Source of the DNA: Syntrophaceae bacterium
GTDB taxonomy: Bacteria; Desulfobacterota; Syntrophia; Syntrophales; PHBD01
Assembly (NCBI GenBank): GCA_013177825.1
Contig: JABLXX010000005.1
Coordinates: 248,001 to 312,000, forward strand
DNA: 64,000 nt
Direction of reading: 5' to 3'
The notes below the pieces were generated by a model. The model did no database searches. It saw only the letters and a program-made list of their open reading frames with translations, and was not told where the DNA came from. Position numbers and translations under genes: made by a program. Shown here piece after piece: positions 52,566-60,448 of the stretch; the first letter of the stretch is position 1; every line of letters begins with the position of its first letter.

Positions 52566-52594
52566 AGAGTATTCAGAAAGGTTTTTCTTGTCAA
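52566..52594 (-). promoter_or_regulatory. Sigma-70 promoter of the TetR-headed operon
   Basis: On the minus strand TTGACA (52594-52589), a 17-bp spacer and TACTCT (52571-52566). The -35 is perfect. Transcription would begin near 52559, right at the direct repeats. Confidence 0.65.
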
Positions 52595-53028
52595 GAAATT
52601 TGTACAAAAATTTTCCCGGCATCCTATCTATATGTATTCGTGATTGGTTTATGAATGGCGATTCGGAGCCGCCGGCCGGTCACGATCTTCCCTCTTCATA
52701 GCGGCGACGGGAGGCGTCGCATCGGTGTACGTAAGAAAGGTTTCGACCCGGCGGGATCTGAAACATTGTCAGATGGAAGAGAGCAGGCTCATTCTGACAA
52801 CGGCATGCTCAACAACAGGAAAGAACAATGGTTCTTATGATCCGTGCTGCCTGTAAAGCCGGAGAGAGGCCGTCATGATACGATATACCCTGCACGGAGT
52901 ATCCGGCTGCCCGCCCGGGTTCGCCTGCAGCCGTCAATCCGCGCCTGTTCGCCTGCCGGATAAAGGAAAATACACACTACTATCGGGTTGTTGTTTACGA
53001 ATGGGCTCTCTGCCTGCACCTCATGCGA

Positions 53029-53057
53029 TTGACAATCTTCATCGGCTCTCATATGGT
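53029..53057 (+). promoter_or_regulatory. Sigma-70 promoter of the FlgO/CsgG-like gene
   Basis: TTGACA (53029-53034), 17-bp spacer, TATGGT (53052-53057); the ATG is 36 bp downstream of the -10 box, with AGGAG before it. Confidence 0.6.
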
Positions 53058-53092
53058 GCAGCAAATCCACCCAAAACCCAGGAGCGGAACCC

Positions 53093-54190
53093 ATGAAAAA
53101 ACGTTTCGAAGGCAGCCGTCGTATCCTGTTCTTCCTGATCGCAATGGTCTTCATTTTCCCGGCATTCCCGGCGCTCTCATACGAGCGGGAGATTGCCAAC
53201 CTCTCATCCATCCTTGCCGCAGATATGGCGAAGTCCGGCAAGAAGACCATTGCGGTGGTCGACTTCACCGATCTTCAGGGACGGGTGAACGAGCTGGGGA
53301 GATTCATCGCGGAAGAGATTTCCGGGAATCTGACCTCGCAGTCCCACGACTTCGATGTCCTCGACCGGAATCACATGAAACGCATCCTCGAAGAGCAGAA
53401 GCTCTCCCTGACCGGCCTGATGGATCCCAATGCGATCAAGAAAATCGGCAAGCTGGCGGGAGCCGATATCATTGTCACCGGGACCATCACCCCGTTCGGC
53501 GACAGCATTCGCGTATCCTGCAAGGCCATCGATACGGAAACCGCGAAGGTAACGGCATCCGCCCGCGGGGACATCGCCAAAACGGTGACCATCGCCGATC
53601 TCTTGAAACTCGGCATCGTCGGTGATTCTCAACCGGCTGCCGTTTCCGCCCGGCCGGCAGGCCGGAATGACGGTGCCGTCAGACCCGTTGAGCCGAAGAG
53701 GAATGTTCCCGCCGGAAACATAACCTGGGATTTTGAGACAGGCGACCTGCACGGCTGGCAGAGCACCGGAACCGCGTTCAATACTCAGCCGACCTACGGG
53801 GACAACCCGACAGCCCGTCATCGCGGCCAGCCTTCCCTTCACCAGGGGGATTACTGGATCGGCGGCTATGAAAACCGGCACTCCCCCTCCGATCCGCCCG
53901 GGCACATTCAGGGTGACGGCCCCCAGGGAACCCTGACGTCCGATCCGTTCACGATCGCCACTCCCTCCATCAGTTTTCTGATCGGCGGCGGGTGCGACAT
54001 CAATACAGAACGGGTCGAGCTCATCGTAAACGGCCAGATCGTCCAGAGGGCAACGGGAAGATGCACGGAGACGATGGAGCGTATGACCTGGGACGTCAGG
54101 ACCTACCAGGGCCAATCGGCACAGATCCGGCTGATCGACTTCTCCGGCGGCGGCTGGGGGCACATCAATTTCGATGACGTGAGATTTTAG
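53093..54190 (+). CDS. Secreted FlgO/CsgG-like protein with C-terminal lectin-like domain
   Basis: 365 residues. A signal peptide (RRILFFLIAMVFIFPAFPALSYE) leads to a periplasmic domain like FlgO/CsgG (TIAVVDFTDLQGRVNELGRFIAEE, FDVLDRNHMKRILEEQKL, GADIIVTGTI) over about residues 35-180. After a Pro/Arg-rich linker the C-terminal part (about 210-365) begins ITWDFETGDLHGWQSTGTAF and ends in a Trp/Gly-rich β pattern seen in carbohydrate-binding regions next to GH32-like enzymes. Role unknown; the combination suggests an outer-membrane or surface-polymer function. It has its own promoter and terminator. Confidence 0.75.
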   Translation: MKKRFEGSRRILFFLIAMVFIFPAFPALSYEREIANLSSILAADMAKSGKKTIAVVDFTDLQGRVNELGRFIAEEISGNLTSQSHDFDVLDRNHMKRILEEQKLSLTGLMDPNAIKKIGKLAGADIIVTGTITPFGDSIRVSCKAIDTETAKVTASARGDIAKTVTIADLLKLGIVGDSQPAAVSARPAGRNDGAVRPVEPKRNVPAGNITWDFETGDLHGWQSTGTAFNTQPTYGDNPTARHRGQPSLHQGDYWIGGYENRHSPSDPPGHIQGDGPQGTLTSDPFTIATPSISFLIGGGCDINTERVELIVNGQIVQRATGRCTETMERMTWDVRTYQGQSAQIRLIDFSGGGWGHINFDDVRF

Positions 54191-54245
54191 CGGTCTCCTG
54201 GATTCAATCCGATTGACGAAATAACCATCCGAAGCAACCGTTGCG

Positions 54246-54280
54246 GACGGGGTCAGCCGAAAGGCGGCCCCCGTTTTTTT
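54246..54280 (+). terminator. Rho-independent terminator
   Basis: ACGGGG pairs with CCCCGT around an AGCC-GAAA-GGC inner stem-loop, followed by seven T. It is 57 bp after the stop of the secreted-protein gene. Confidence 0.85.
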
Positions 54281-54332
54281 ATCCTGTACGGGGACCCCTG
54301 TGAGATACAGTCGTCCTTTCCAGAGACCGCCA

Positions 54333-54366
54333 GGGTCAAGAGGGGCGTGATTGCCCCTCTTGACCC
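54333..54366 (-). terminator. Perfect 14-bp hairpin between convergent genes
   Basis: GGGTCAAGAGGGGC (54333-54346) and GCCCCTCTTGACCC (54353-54366) with a 6-bp loop. It is 29 bp past the stop of the SMP-30-like gene. No U-run on either side, so it is a transcript-end structure rather than a classic terminator. Confidence 0.5.
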
Positions 54367-54394
54367 GGTTGAACCTCATCCATCCAGATTGTTT

Positions 54395-55294
54395 TCAGGG
54401 CCGCCCCGCACCGCGCACAGTCACTTTCACGGCCCAGATGGCGGCCTCACGGGCACCTTTCCGCAGGTGTTCCTGGAAATCGGGAGCGACGCACAGGAAC
54501 AGCGTCCGGCGGTCGGGTCCACCCAGCGCACAGGCAAACACGGCTAGATTCCCCGTGGAAATTTCGTCCAGCACCAGGCCCCCTTCCGCCACGTGAAGCA
54601 CCCTGTTGCCAATTGCATCGGCAATCCACACGGCTCCCTCGGCATCCATCGCTCCTCCGTCGGGCGCCACCTTGGCCTGGGGGAACACCTCCGCCAGTTC
54701 CTGCCCCCTGGGAAGGGGGCCAAAGACGGCCCAGTCGCGCCTCGGTCCCAGGGTGCCGTCGGCCTGGATGTCAAAGGCCGAGATCCGGTTGCCGAAGGTT
54801 TCGTTGACGATCAGGGTCCGGCCGTCGGGTGTGATCATGACTGCGTTGGGGAAATACAGGTTTTCCGCCGCCACGCTGACTTTGCCGTTGGGTTCCACGA
54901 GAGCAAGCTTGGCGGTTTTGAGAGGGGCACCACCCATCAGGTCGAATCCGAAGTTGCCGACATAAGCCCGGCCCTGTCCATCGACGACCATGTCATTGCA
55001 CGGGCCGTCTGCAATGCCGGACAGGTCCGCGTGCACGGCAAGCGATCCGTCCGGTTCGCGCCGCAACAGTTTTTTGTCGAGCATGGAGACGATCAGCAGG
55101 CGGCCGTCCGGCAGCCAGCCCAGGCCGGACGGCTGTTGGGTGATCGTGGCGATCTTCTCCACCTTGCCATCCATGTCGGCGGCGATCACCTGCTGGGTGT
55201 AGAAGTCCGAAATCCACAGACGGCCGTTATGCCATCGGGGCGCCTCCAGATAATCATAGCCGGAAATCAATGTGGTAAAATTGTGCGTCGTCAT
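54395..55294 (-). CDS. SMP-30/gluconolactonase-like β-propeller
   Basis: 299 residues. Family signatures: YLEAPRWHNGRLWISDF (metal-ligand Glu), DGPCNDMVVDGQGRAYVGN (Asn ligand), PNAVMITPDGRTLIV, and PDGGAMDAEGAVWIAD (Asp ligand). These calcium- or zinc-dependent six-bladed propellers hydrolyse lactones or similar esters; substrate unknown. The start at MTTHNFTTLIS is ten bases after AGGAGG. It follows the enoate-reductase-type gene by 32 bp and is probably co-transcribed with it. Confidence 0.85.
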   Translation of the reverse strand: MTTHNFTTLISGYDYLEAPRWHNGRLWISDFYTQQVIAADMDGKVEKIATITQQPSGLGWLPDGRLLIVSMLDKKLLRREPDGSLAVHADLSGIADGPCNDMVVDGQGRAYVGNFGFDLMGGAPLKTAKLALVEPNGKVSVAAENLYFPNAVMITPDGRTLIVNETFGNRISAFDIQADGTLGPRRDWAVFGPLPRGQELAEVFPQAKVAPDGGAMDAEGAVWIADAIGNRVLHVAEGGLVLDEISTGNLAVFACALGGPDRRTLFLCVAPDFQEHLRKGAREAAIWAVKVTVRGAGRP

Positions 55295-55326
55295 GACTCG
55301 GAGACCTCCTTTCAAGGTTAGAGCAT

Positions 55327-57246
55327 TTATGCGTTCATCCCCGCAAGGTAGCCTGCCTCGATTGCATCAATAACTTTGCCGACTTTGACCGCATCGCCGA
55401 CTGACACAACCTTATACGGCTTGCCGGAGAGTTTCGACTCCAATCCGCCATCGTGGATGCTACCCGAAGCGACAATCACCGTGTCGGCGGTTATCGATTC
55501 CGCGGCGTTGTCCCTGACCACGAGAACCCCATCCACCAGCACCTCTTTAACGGTCGTATTTACAAGGATCTTCACCTTGCCTCTTTCCAGATCCTGCAGC
55601 AGGGCGCTCCTGTTTATGGCTTGTATTTCCGTGGCGATGTCGGGGAGCATTTCGATCAGTGTAACCGACTTGCCGTGGTTGACCAGATGATTGGCGGTTT
55701 CGGCGCCTACCATACCGCCTCCGATTACGACCGCTCTGGCACCGACAAAGACCTTCCCCGCGAGAACGTCATACGCATTGACGACGTTCGGTTTTGTAAT
55801 ACCCGGAATCTCTGGCGTTGCCGGGATGCCACCCGTTGCATTGATGACGACATCCGGTTTTTCTTCATCGATCAATTCGGGTGTAACATCGGCATTCAAC
55901 GTGACGTTGACTTTGAATTTCTCCAATTGTTTGATCTGGTATTCTACAAAGTTTCCGATTTCGCCCTTGTTGGGTGGCACGCTCGCCAGGTAAAAAAGTC
56001 CGCCCAACCTGGCTTCTTTTTCAAACAGGCTGACCTTATGACCGGCTTTTGCAGCTGTTGCCGCGGCTTCCATCCCGGCGGGGCCACCTCCAATGACCAC
56101 AACCTTTTTCGCCTTCTCCGCGGGTTTTATGATCCATTCTGCTTCTCTGCCGAGCATTGGATTCAAGACGCACTTGATGGGTTGATCCATGAACAATATC
56201 CCGATGCAACCCTCATTACAGGCTATGCACGGGCGAATCTCATCGAACAGCCCGGCCTCTGCCTTTTTCGGAAATTCGGGATCGGCGAGCGATGCCCTGC
56301 CCATGGCGACAAAATCCGCTTTCCCGCTGGCAATGATAGACTCCGCAACAAATGGGTCATTGATCCTACCCACCGTGATAACCGGTATTCTGACGGCTTT
56401 CTTTACCTCTTCAGCATAGCCGGCAAGCCATCCATGCGGCACGGAGGAAGCTGGAACAATTTTATCTGCACTCGCATAAACGCCTGCCGAGACATGCAAA
56501 ACATCAATCCCGGCCTCTTCCAACATAACAGCAATGGCTTTTGTATCTTCGATTGTTCTTCCGCCGGGGACAAACTCGTCGCAGGAAATCCTGAACCCGA
56601 CACCGAAATCTTTTCCACATTTCGCTCTGATATTGGACACAATCTTCAATGGGAAGCGCATCCTGTTTAAAAGATGTCCACCATATTCATCCGTTCTCTT
56701 GTTCGAATACGGAGACATAAATTCTGAAATCAGGTATCCATGGGCTCCATGTATCTCGACGCCGTCGAATCCCGCTTTTTTTGCCCTTAAAGCCGTATCA
56801 CCGAATTGCCCCACGATCTTCTCTATCTCATCCACCGGCAGTTCCTTGGGTAACTCCTGCATGGTCGGACATGGGATCGGGGAGGGCGCCAGAGGCTGAC
56901 AACCCGTGATGGCACTCGCTGTCTGTCTTCCACAATGGTATATTTGTGCAAATATCTTGCTCTTGTACTGATGAACGATCCTGGTTAATTCGGCATGGTT
57001 GGCGAGCTGGCTGTCATTCCACAAGCCGGCTACGCAGGAAAACCCTTTACCTGACGGATCAACCGCATAATCCTCCGTTATGATGAGCCCCCATCCCCCT
57101 TTTGCCTTAGCCTCATGATATGCGATGTACCTTTCGGTTGCAGTGCCATCTTGATTGCAATAATTGGTAACCATGGGAGATACAACGAGTCTGTTCGGAA
57201 TCTCGACACTTCCTATCTTCAATGGACTAAACAATCTCTTAAACAT
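55327..57246 (-). CDS. Enoate-reductase/FadH-type flavoprotein with Fe-S cluster
   Basis: 639 residues: OYE barrel with the HGAHGYLISEFMSP signature, Fe-S cysteines in CIACNEGC, and an FAD/NAD module starting VVVIGGGPAGMEAAATAAKAGH near 375. Here the FadH-type SGYL/GWHE pattern of the two other copies is replaced by HGAHGYL and SAGVYASADK, closer to enoate reductase/BaiCD-type enzymes. It therefore likely reduces an α,β-unsaturated acid, ketone or CoA ester. Its base composition is visibly more AT-rich than the rest of the window, as is the stretch upstream, suggesting acquisition from elsewhere. Ribosome-binding site AAAGGAGGAG. Confidence 0.87.
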   Translation of the reverse strand: MFKRLFSPLKIGSVEIPNRLVVSPMVTNYCNQDGTATERYIAYHEAKAKGGWGLIITEDYAVDPSGKGFSCVAGLWNDSQLANHAELTRIVHQYKSKIFAQIYHCGRQTASAITGCQPLAPSPIPCPTMQELPKELPVDEIEKIVGQFGDTALRAKKAGFDGVEIHGAHGYLISEFMSPYSNKRTDEYGGHLLNRMRFPLKIVSNIRAKCGKDFGVGFRISCDEFVPGGRTIEDTKAIAVMLEEAGIDVLHVSAGVYASADKIVPASSVPHGWLAGYAEEVKKAVRIPVITVGRINDPFVAESIIASGKADFVAMGRASLADPEFPKKAEAGLFDEIRPCIACNEGCIGILFMDQPIKCVLNPMLGREAEWIIKPAEKAKKVVVIGGGPAGMEAAATAAKAGHKVSLFEKEARLGGLFYLASVPPNKGEIGNFVEYQIKQLEKFKVNVTLNADVTPELIDEEKPDVVINATGGIPATPEIPGITKPNVVNAYDVLAGKVFVGARAVVIGGGMVGAETANHLVNHGKSVTLIEMLPDIATEIQAINRSALLQDLERGKVKILVNTTVKEVLVDGVLVVRDNAAESITADTVIVASGSIHDGGLESKLSGKPYKVVSVGDAVKVGKVIDAIEAGYLAGMNA

Positions 57247-57859
57247 ACTCTCTCTCCTCCTTTCCTATAATCGTTGAGATATCTGTTTCTATTGCCAAAC
57301 TCGTTTATTCCGTGTTGGACATGATAATGATTCTTGGACCTGAGTTTGACCGGAATCGTGTAAAAAAGCGCCGGAATTCAGAATGGATTACTATATCCTC
57401 ATGGATACAGCCGCGAACGAAGGCCAGCAGTATTTTCCTGACACAGTTCGGAACGTTTCTGGTTATTGAGATTGTTTGGAGGAAAAAACTATTGGACTAT
57501 TTCAACAATTGATCATTCTTCCGTAAAGGATCCAACCTGTCAACGGATTCATGGAAGCAGAACGGTTGCGGAGAGTGAATCAAGTAGATTAGTAAATTCG
57601 ATAGGTTGAAGAATGCATGTTTTTTTCAGAAAGTCAAGCATTAACAATATTAAGCAAATTACCAACATCCAGATCCCATCCATTGCATGGGGAGTGTTGT
57701 TGAGGAGAGGTTTCTCCCGGTAGGCCTGTCCCCCGAAAACGGGTCCATTCTTTTTCAAAAGGAGAGGGGCACGGGATGTAGGGGAGAGTGTGGGGACAGG
57801 TAAGAAAAAACCAAAAGAATGGGTTGCGAAAAACATCCGCAACCCATTGGCTTTATTAT
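57247..57859. other. 613-bp AT-richer intergenic stretch
   Basis: Between the flavoprotein gene and tRNA-Glu. Several short open frames exist on both strands (for example 57312-57512) but none has a ribosome-binding site or family resemblance. It contains the tRNA terminator at its right end. I recognise no mobile-element remnant. Confidence 0.55.
57805..57848 (-). terminator. Rho-independent terminator after tRNA-Glu
   Basis: AATGGGTTGCG (57818-57828) pairs with CGCAACCCATT (57838-57848); on the minus strand the stem is followed by CTTTTGGTTTTTTC. It begins 12 bp after the tRNA 3' end. Confidence 0.8.
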
Positions 57860-57935
57860 TGGCGTCCCCACAGGGAGTCGAACCCTGGTTACCGGCGTGA
57901 AAGGCCGGTGTCCTAGGCCACTAGACGATGGGGAC
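57860..57935 (-). tRNA. tRNA-Glu (anticodon UUC)
   Basis: 76 nt including an encoded CCA. The acceptor stem is GTCCCCA/TGGGGAC, the T arm has GGTTCGACTCC, and the anticodon stem-loop CCGGC-CTTTCAC-GCCGG gives anticodon TTC, reading GAA and GAG. Confidence 0.96.
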
Positions 57936-58175
57936 GTTCTGTCCGGTAAGAGGCGCCATATATCCGGATGGACAGAGGTTGTCAAGGAACAATTGCCCGA
58001 CCGGCGGCGTAATGGGATAGAATCAACCTGTCCGCTAGGAACCGTTCTTCATGTCATCGAAAATGATCGGGATTTCTATCACAATTATGCGCCCGTTTAA
58101 GGGCACAGGATGAAAACTGTGACTTTTCTGCGGCATGGGCTGTATACATTTTAAAAATCGGAACAAAAGAGAATC

Positions 58176-58796
58176 ATGTACAGCGATCAACACATCATTC
58201 GTCTTCTAAAAAAAATGCCAGACGTTCAGGCAACGGATGATTTTACAGCACGCGTCATGGCGGCCGTGAATCAGGAACAGCAGGGAAGCTTCGTGAACAT
58301 GCGGGATCTCTTCTCCAGACACCGGACTGCTGCATACAGCAAATCCCCGCCGTTTCAGACGGAGGGACACATTATGGATCTCGTGTGGCATTTCCTCATC
58401 GCCGGATTCATGTATGCAATCATTGGGACATTCATGCTGATCGGTTTTTCGGGCATCAAGTACATAACAACGCTTTCGGGGTGGATCTCATTTCAGCCGT
58501 ATTTATGGCTGGCAAGCGCATTGACATTCCTGGCCTGCGGCATTGTTCTCCACAGGGACTTGAGCCACGGGATGACCCTGGTGCGGTTTTACGTGGCCTT
58601 TCACATTGTCTTGACGGTCATCAACGGAATTTTCATCAGCCTGTCGTCGGCCCTTCCCCTCACCATCATGTACACCGTTCTTTTCGCTACGCCGATCGTT
58701 CTTGTCGGCAGTTCCCTTTTTACAAATAAACTGCAAATCACAAAGCTTTTCAGCCAAGGAGAGATCTTGAACCATGCGATGCACCAAAAGTCATAA
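58176..58796 (+). CDS. Four-helix membrane protein at the head of the pseudopilin operon
   Basis: 206 residues. A soluble N-terminal part (MYSDQHIIRLLKKMPDVQATDDFTARVMAAV) resembles the cytoplasmic start of anti-sigma-like proteins but has no zinc motif. Four hydrophobic segments follow at about 72-96, 108-125, 136-158 and 161-180. I do not recognise a family. Its last 23 bases overlap the first pseudopilin gene, so it is probably translated with the pilin genes and may be a regulator or assembly factor. Ribosome-binding site is weak (AAGAGA). Confidence 0.7.
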   Translation: MYSDQHIIRLLKKMPDVQATDDFTARVMAAVNQEQQGSFVNMRDLFSRHRTAAYSKSPPFQTEGHIMDLVWHFLIAGFMYAIIGTFMLIGFSGIKYITTLSGWISFQPYLWLASALTFLACGIVLHRDLSHGMTLVRFYVAFHIVLTVINGIFISLSSALPLTIMYTVLFATPIVLVGSSLFTNKLQITKLFSQGEILNHAMHQKS

Positions 58797-59232
58797 TGCC
58801 GGCTTCTCCCTGATTGAACTGGTTGTCACGATGCTGGTCATGGCAATCCTGTTTGCTATCGTGATGAACAGCGTAGGCACCGATCAATCCAACCTGAGAG
58901 CGGAGATAAACAACCTGAAGGCTGCCCTGCGCTACACACAGCAGTTGTCTATCGCATCGGACAATACCGTCACATACGGCATCACCGTGACGGGCACCGG
59001 CTACACCCTTGTCCGAACCGGCGGGTCCGGAAACGTTCCCCTTCTGCCGGGGGAGAATACTTCGACCCACGCATTCAGCGGCGGGGTCAGTTCGTCGGGA
59101 GGTGCCTTCAACTTCACCGAATGGGGCGGACTGGCAACGGGAAGTTCCACGTCGACAACCCTGACAAAGAGCGGCAGCGGATCGAAAACGATCAATCTCA
59201 TTAGTGAAACGGGGTATGCTTATGAATCATGA
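58774..59232 (+). CDS. Minor pseudopilin, GspH/FimT-like
   Basis: 152 residues. The type IV prepilin leader is clear: short basic start, cleavage at NAG|FSLIELVVTMLVMAILFAIVM with Glu5 of the mature protein. The remainder is a β-rich Thr/Ser/Gly domain (TVTYGITVTGTGYTLVRTG), as in GspH. It would be cleaved and methylated by a prepilin peptidase and act in a pilus tip or secretion pseudopilus. It has AAGGAG at a suitable distance and is first in an H-I-J-K-like order. Confidence 0.85.
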   Translation: MRCTKSHNAGFSLIELVVTMLVMAILFAIVMNSVGTDQSNLRAEINNLKAALRYTQQLSIASDNTVTYGITVTGTGYTLVRTGGSGNVPLLPGENTSTHAFSGGVSSSGGAFNFTEWGGLATGSSTSTTLTKSGSGSKTINLISETGYAYES

Positions 59233-59890
59233 CAGGAGACGGGAAAAAGGCTTTACCCTGGTAGAAACCATTATTTCCCTGGTGATCATCGCAGTCGTGG
59301 CGACGATGCTTTTCACCTATTCGGCATCGAAAGCTAACACCGGCAGCCCGACCGCGATCCAGTGGTCCCAATCCGCCAACAATATTCACGCGATCATGGA
59401 AAGGATAACGGCGGATTACCAGGGCTACCCCCGATGGAAGCCGAACACGGCCTATATATTGGGTAGCCGCGTCACCCCGATCCGAAGGGACGGCTACTTC
59501 TACCAGCCCAAGACCGCCTGCACGAGCGGCACGGCGGAACCCTCGACCTGGGATCACACCACCCCCATAAGTGAATCATCCGACGTCGGCACGGGTTGTA
59601 CCTGGCGACCGACAGCCGGTACACCTGCCAACCCCAACCCGATCATGCCCCTGGTAGAACTTAGGGAAAGGATTGCCGGGGGAATGGCCAACGTCAGCGG
59701 AGAAGGTCAAACCGTTTATTACAACAATGATCCGTCGACGGGCATGCAATACACGATCCTGAACAATCGCTATATCGACCCGAACGTCAGCTGGGACACG
59801 GCAAGCGCAACCGCGACGGGATTTTTGAAAGTGACCATCCAGACGAGCGGCAACGAGAGATTGACCTCGATTTTTACAGGAGAACTCTAA
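59222..59890 (+). CDS. Minor pseudopilin (GspI/PilV-like) with embedded binding module
   Basis: 222 residues. Prepilin leader RRREKG|FTLVETIISLVIIAVVATMLF. Between about residues 68 and 125 there is an inserted module, YPRWKPNTAYILGSRVTP...GYFYQ...TSGTAEPSTW, matching the W..nt.Y..G..V...g..Y......SGt.EP.W pattern known from CBM5/12-like domains and phage tail fibres. Start chosen at MNHDRRREKG, after GGGGT, overlapping the previous stop by 11 bp; a GTG six codons earlier is possible. This suggests surface or carbohydrate binding by the pilus tip. Confidence 0.8.
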   Translation: MNHDRRREKGFTLVETIISLVIIAVVATMLFTYSASKANTGSPTAIQWSQSANNIHAIMERITADYQGYPRWKPNTAYILGSRVTPIRRDGYFYQPKTACTSGTAEPSTWDHTTPISESSDVGTGCTWRPTAGTPANPNPIMPLVELRERIAGGMANVSGEGQTVYYNNDPSTGMQYTILNNRYIDPNVSWDTASATATGFLKVTIQTSGNERLTSIFTGEL

Positions 59891-59918
59891 CCCTCATCAT
59901 AAGCCGAGCAGGTGCGAC

Positions 59919-60437
59919 GTGATAAAAAATGCCAGGAACAAGAGATTGGACGCCCGCGGATTCACCCTCATCGAAGTGATCGCCACCCTCGTGCTGATCA
60001 CGATCATCGCGGCTATGGCGGGCTTGGGAATCGTTGAAATCACGAAGCAGTATCTATTTGCGCAAAAGGCCGGAGAGACCGCCCAGGTGTCTCAAGTCGC
60101 CATGGCCCGCATGGTCAAGGAACTGACCCTGATCCGCAGCGGCACATCGAGCGGCTCGACATCAATAACCTTCAACACGCCCGCCGCCGCGGGAAGAACG
60201 ATCAGCTGGACGGGAGGCAACTCCGGCAGCTTCGTGAAACCCATTATGATGAACAACCAGCCCCTGATCGAAAACGTGCAGAACTTGACGCTTCAATATT
60301 TTAACTCGTATGACGACACGGTGTTAACACGTCCCTACAGCCAGACCGACACGGTCCTGATCGGAATCTCCTTCACGGTCACCGGCGCGGACGGCATAAC
60401 GAGCACTTTCACAGGCAGGGCATTCGTCAGAAACTGA
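59919..60437 (+). CDS. Minor pseudopilin, GspJ/PilW-like
   Basis: 172 residues with prepilin leader DARG|FTLIEVIATLVLITIIAAMAGLG (mature Glu5) and a C-terminal β domain with a typical GspJ-like end (VLIGISFTVTGADGITSTFTGRAFVRN). The start is GTG with a weak site (GAGCAGG), 28 bp after the previous gene. Confidence 0.83.
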   Translation: MIKNARNKRLDARGFTLIEVIATLVLITIIAAMAGLGIVEITKQYLFAQKAGETAQVSQVAMARMVKELTLIRSGTSSGSTSITFNTPAAAGRTISWTGGNSGSFVKPIMMNNQPLIENVQNLTLQYFNSYDDTVLTRPYSQTDTVLIGISFTVTGADGITSTFTGRAFVRN

Positions 60438-60448
60438 GGTTTAAAACC

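Larger units (their letters stand above)
52477..53092. other. 616-bp divergent intergenic stretch
   Basis: It contains the TetR promoter and its repeat array on the left and the promoter of the secreted-protein gene at 53093 on the right. The middle (about 52600-53020) shows short open frames on both strands but no ribosome-binding site or family resemblance; I see no gene there. Confidence 0.6.

Noticed and set aside
52644-52856. 70-codon open frame between the TetR and FlgO/CsgG-like genes
   Set aside because: Overlapping frames are equally open, there is no ribosome-binding site and it shows no family feature.
57312-57512. 66-codon open frame in the AT-rich gap
   Set aside because: No ribosome-binding site, no homology recognised and no expression context.
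57860-57935. tRNA-Glu as a proven integration site
   Set aside because: I found no duplicated tRNA 3' end and no integrase gene in the window; only the lower-GC neighbourhood hints at it.
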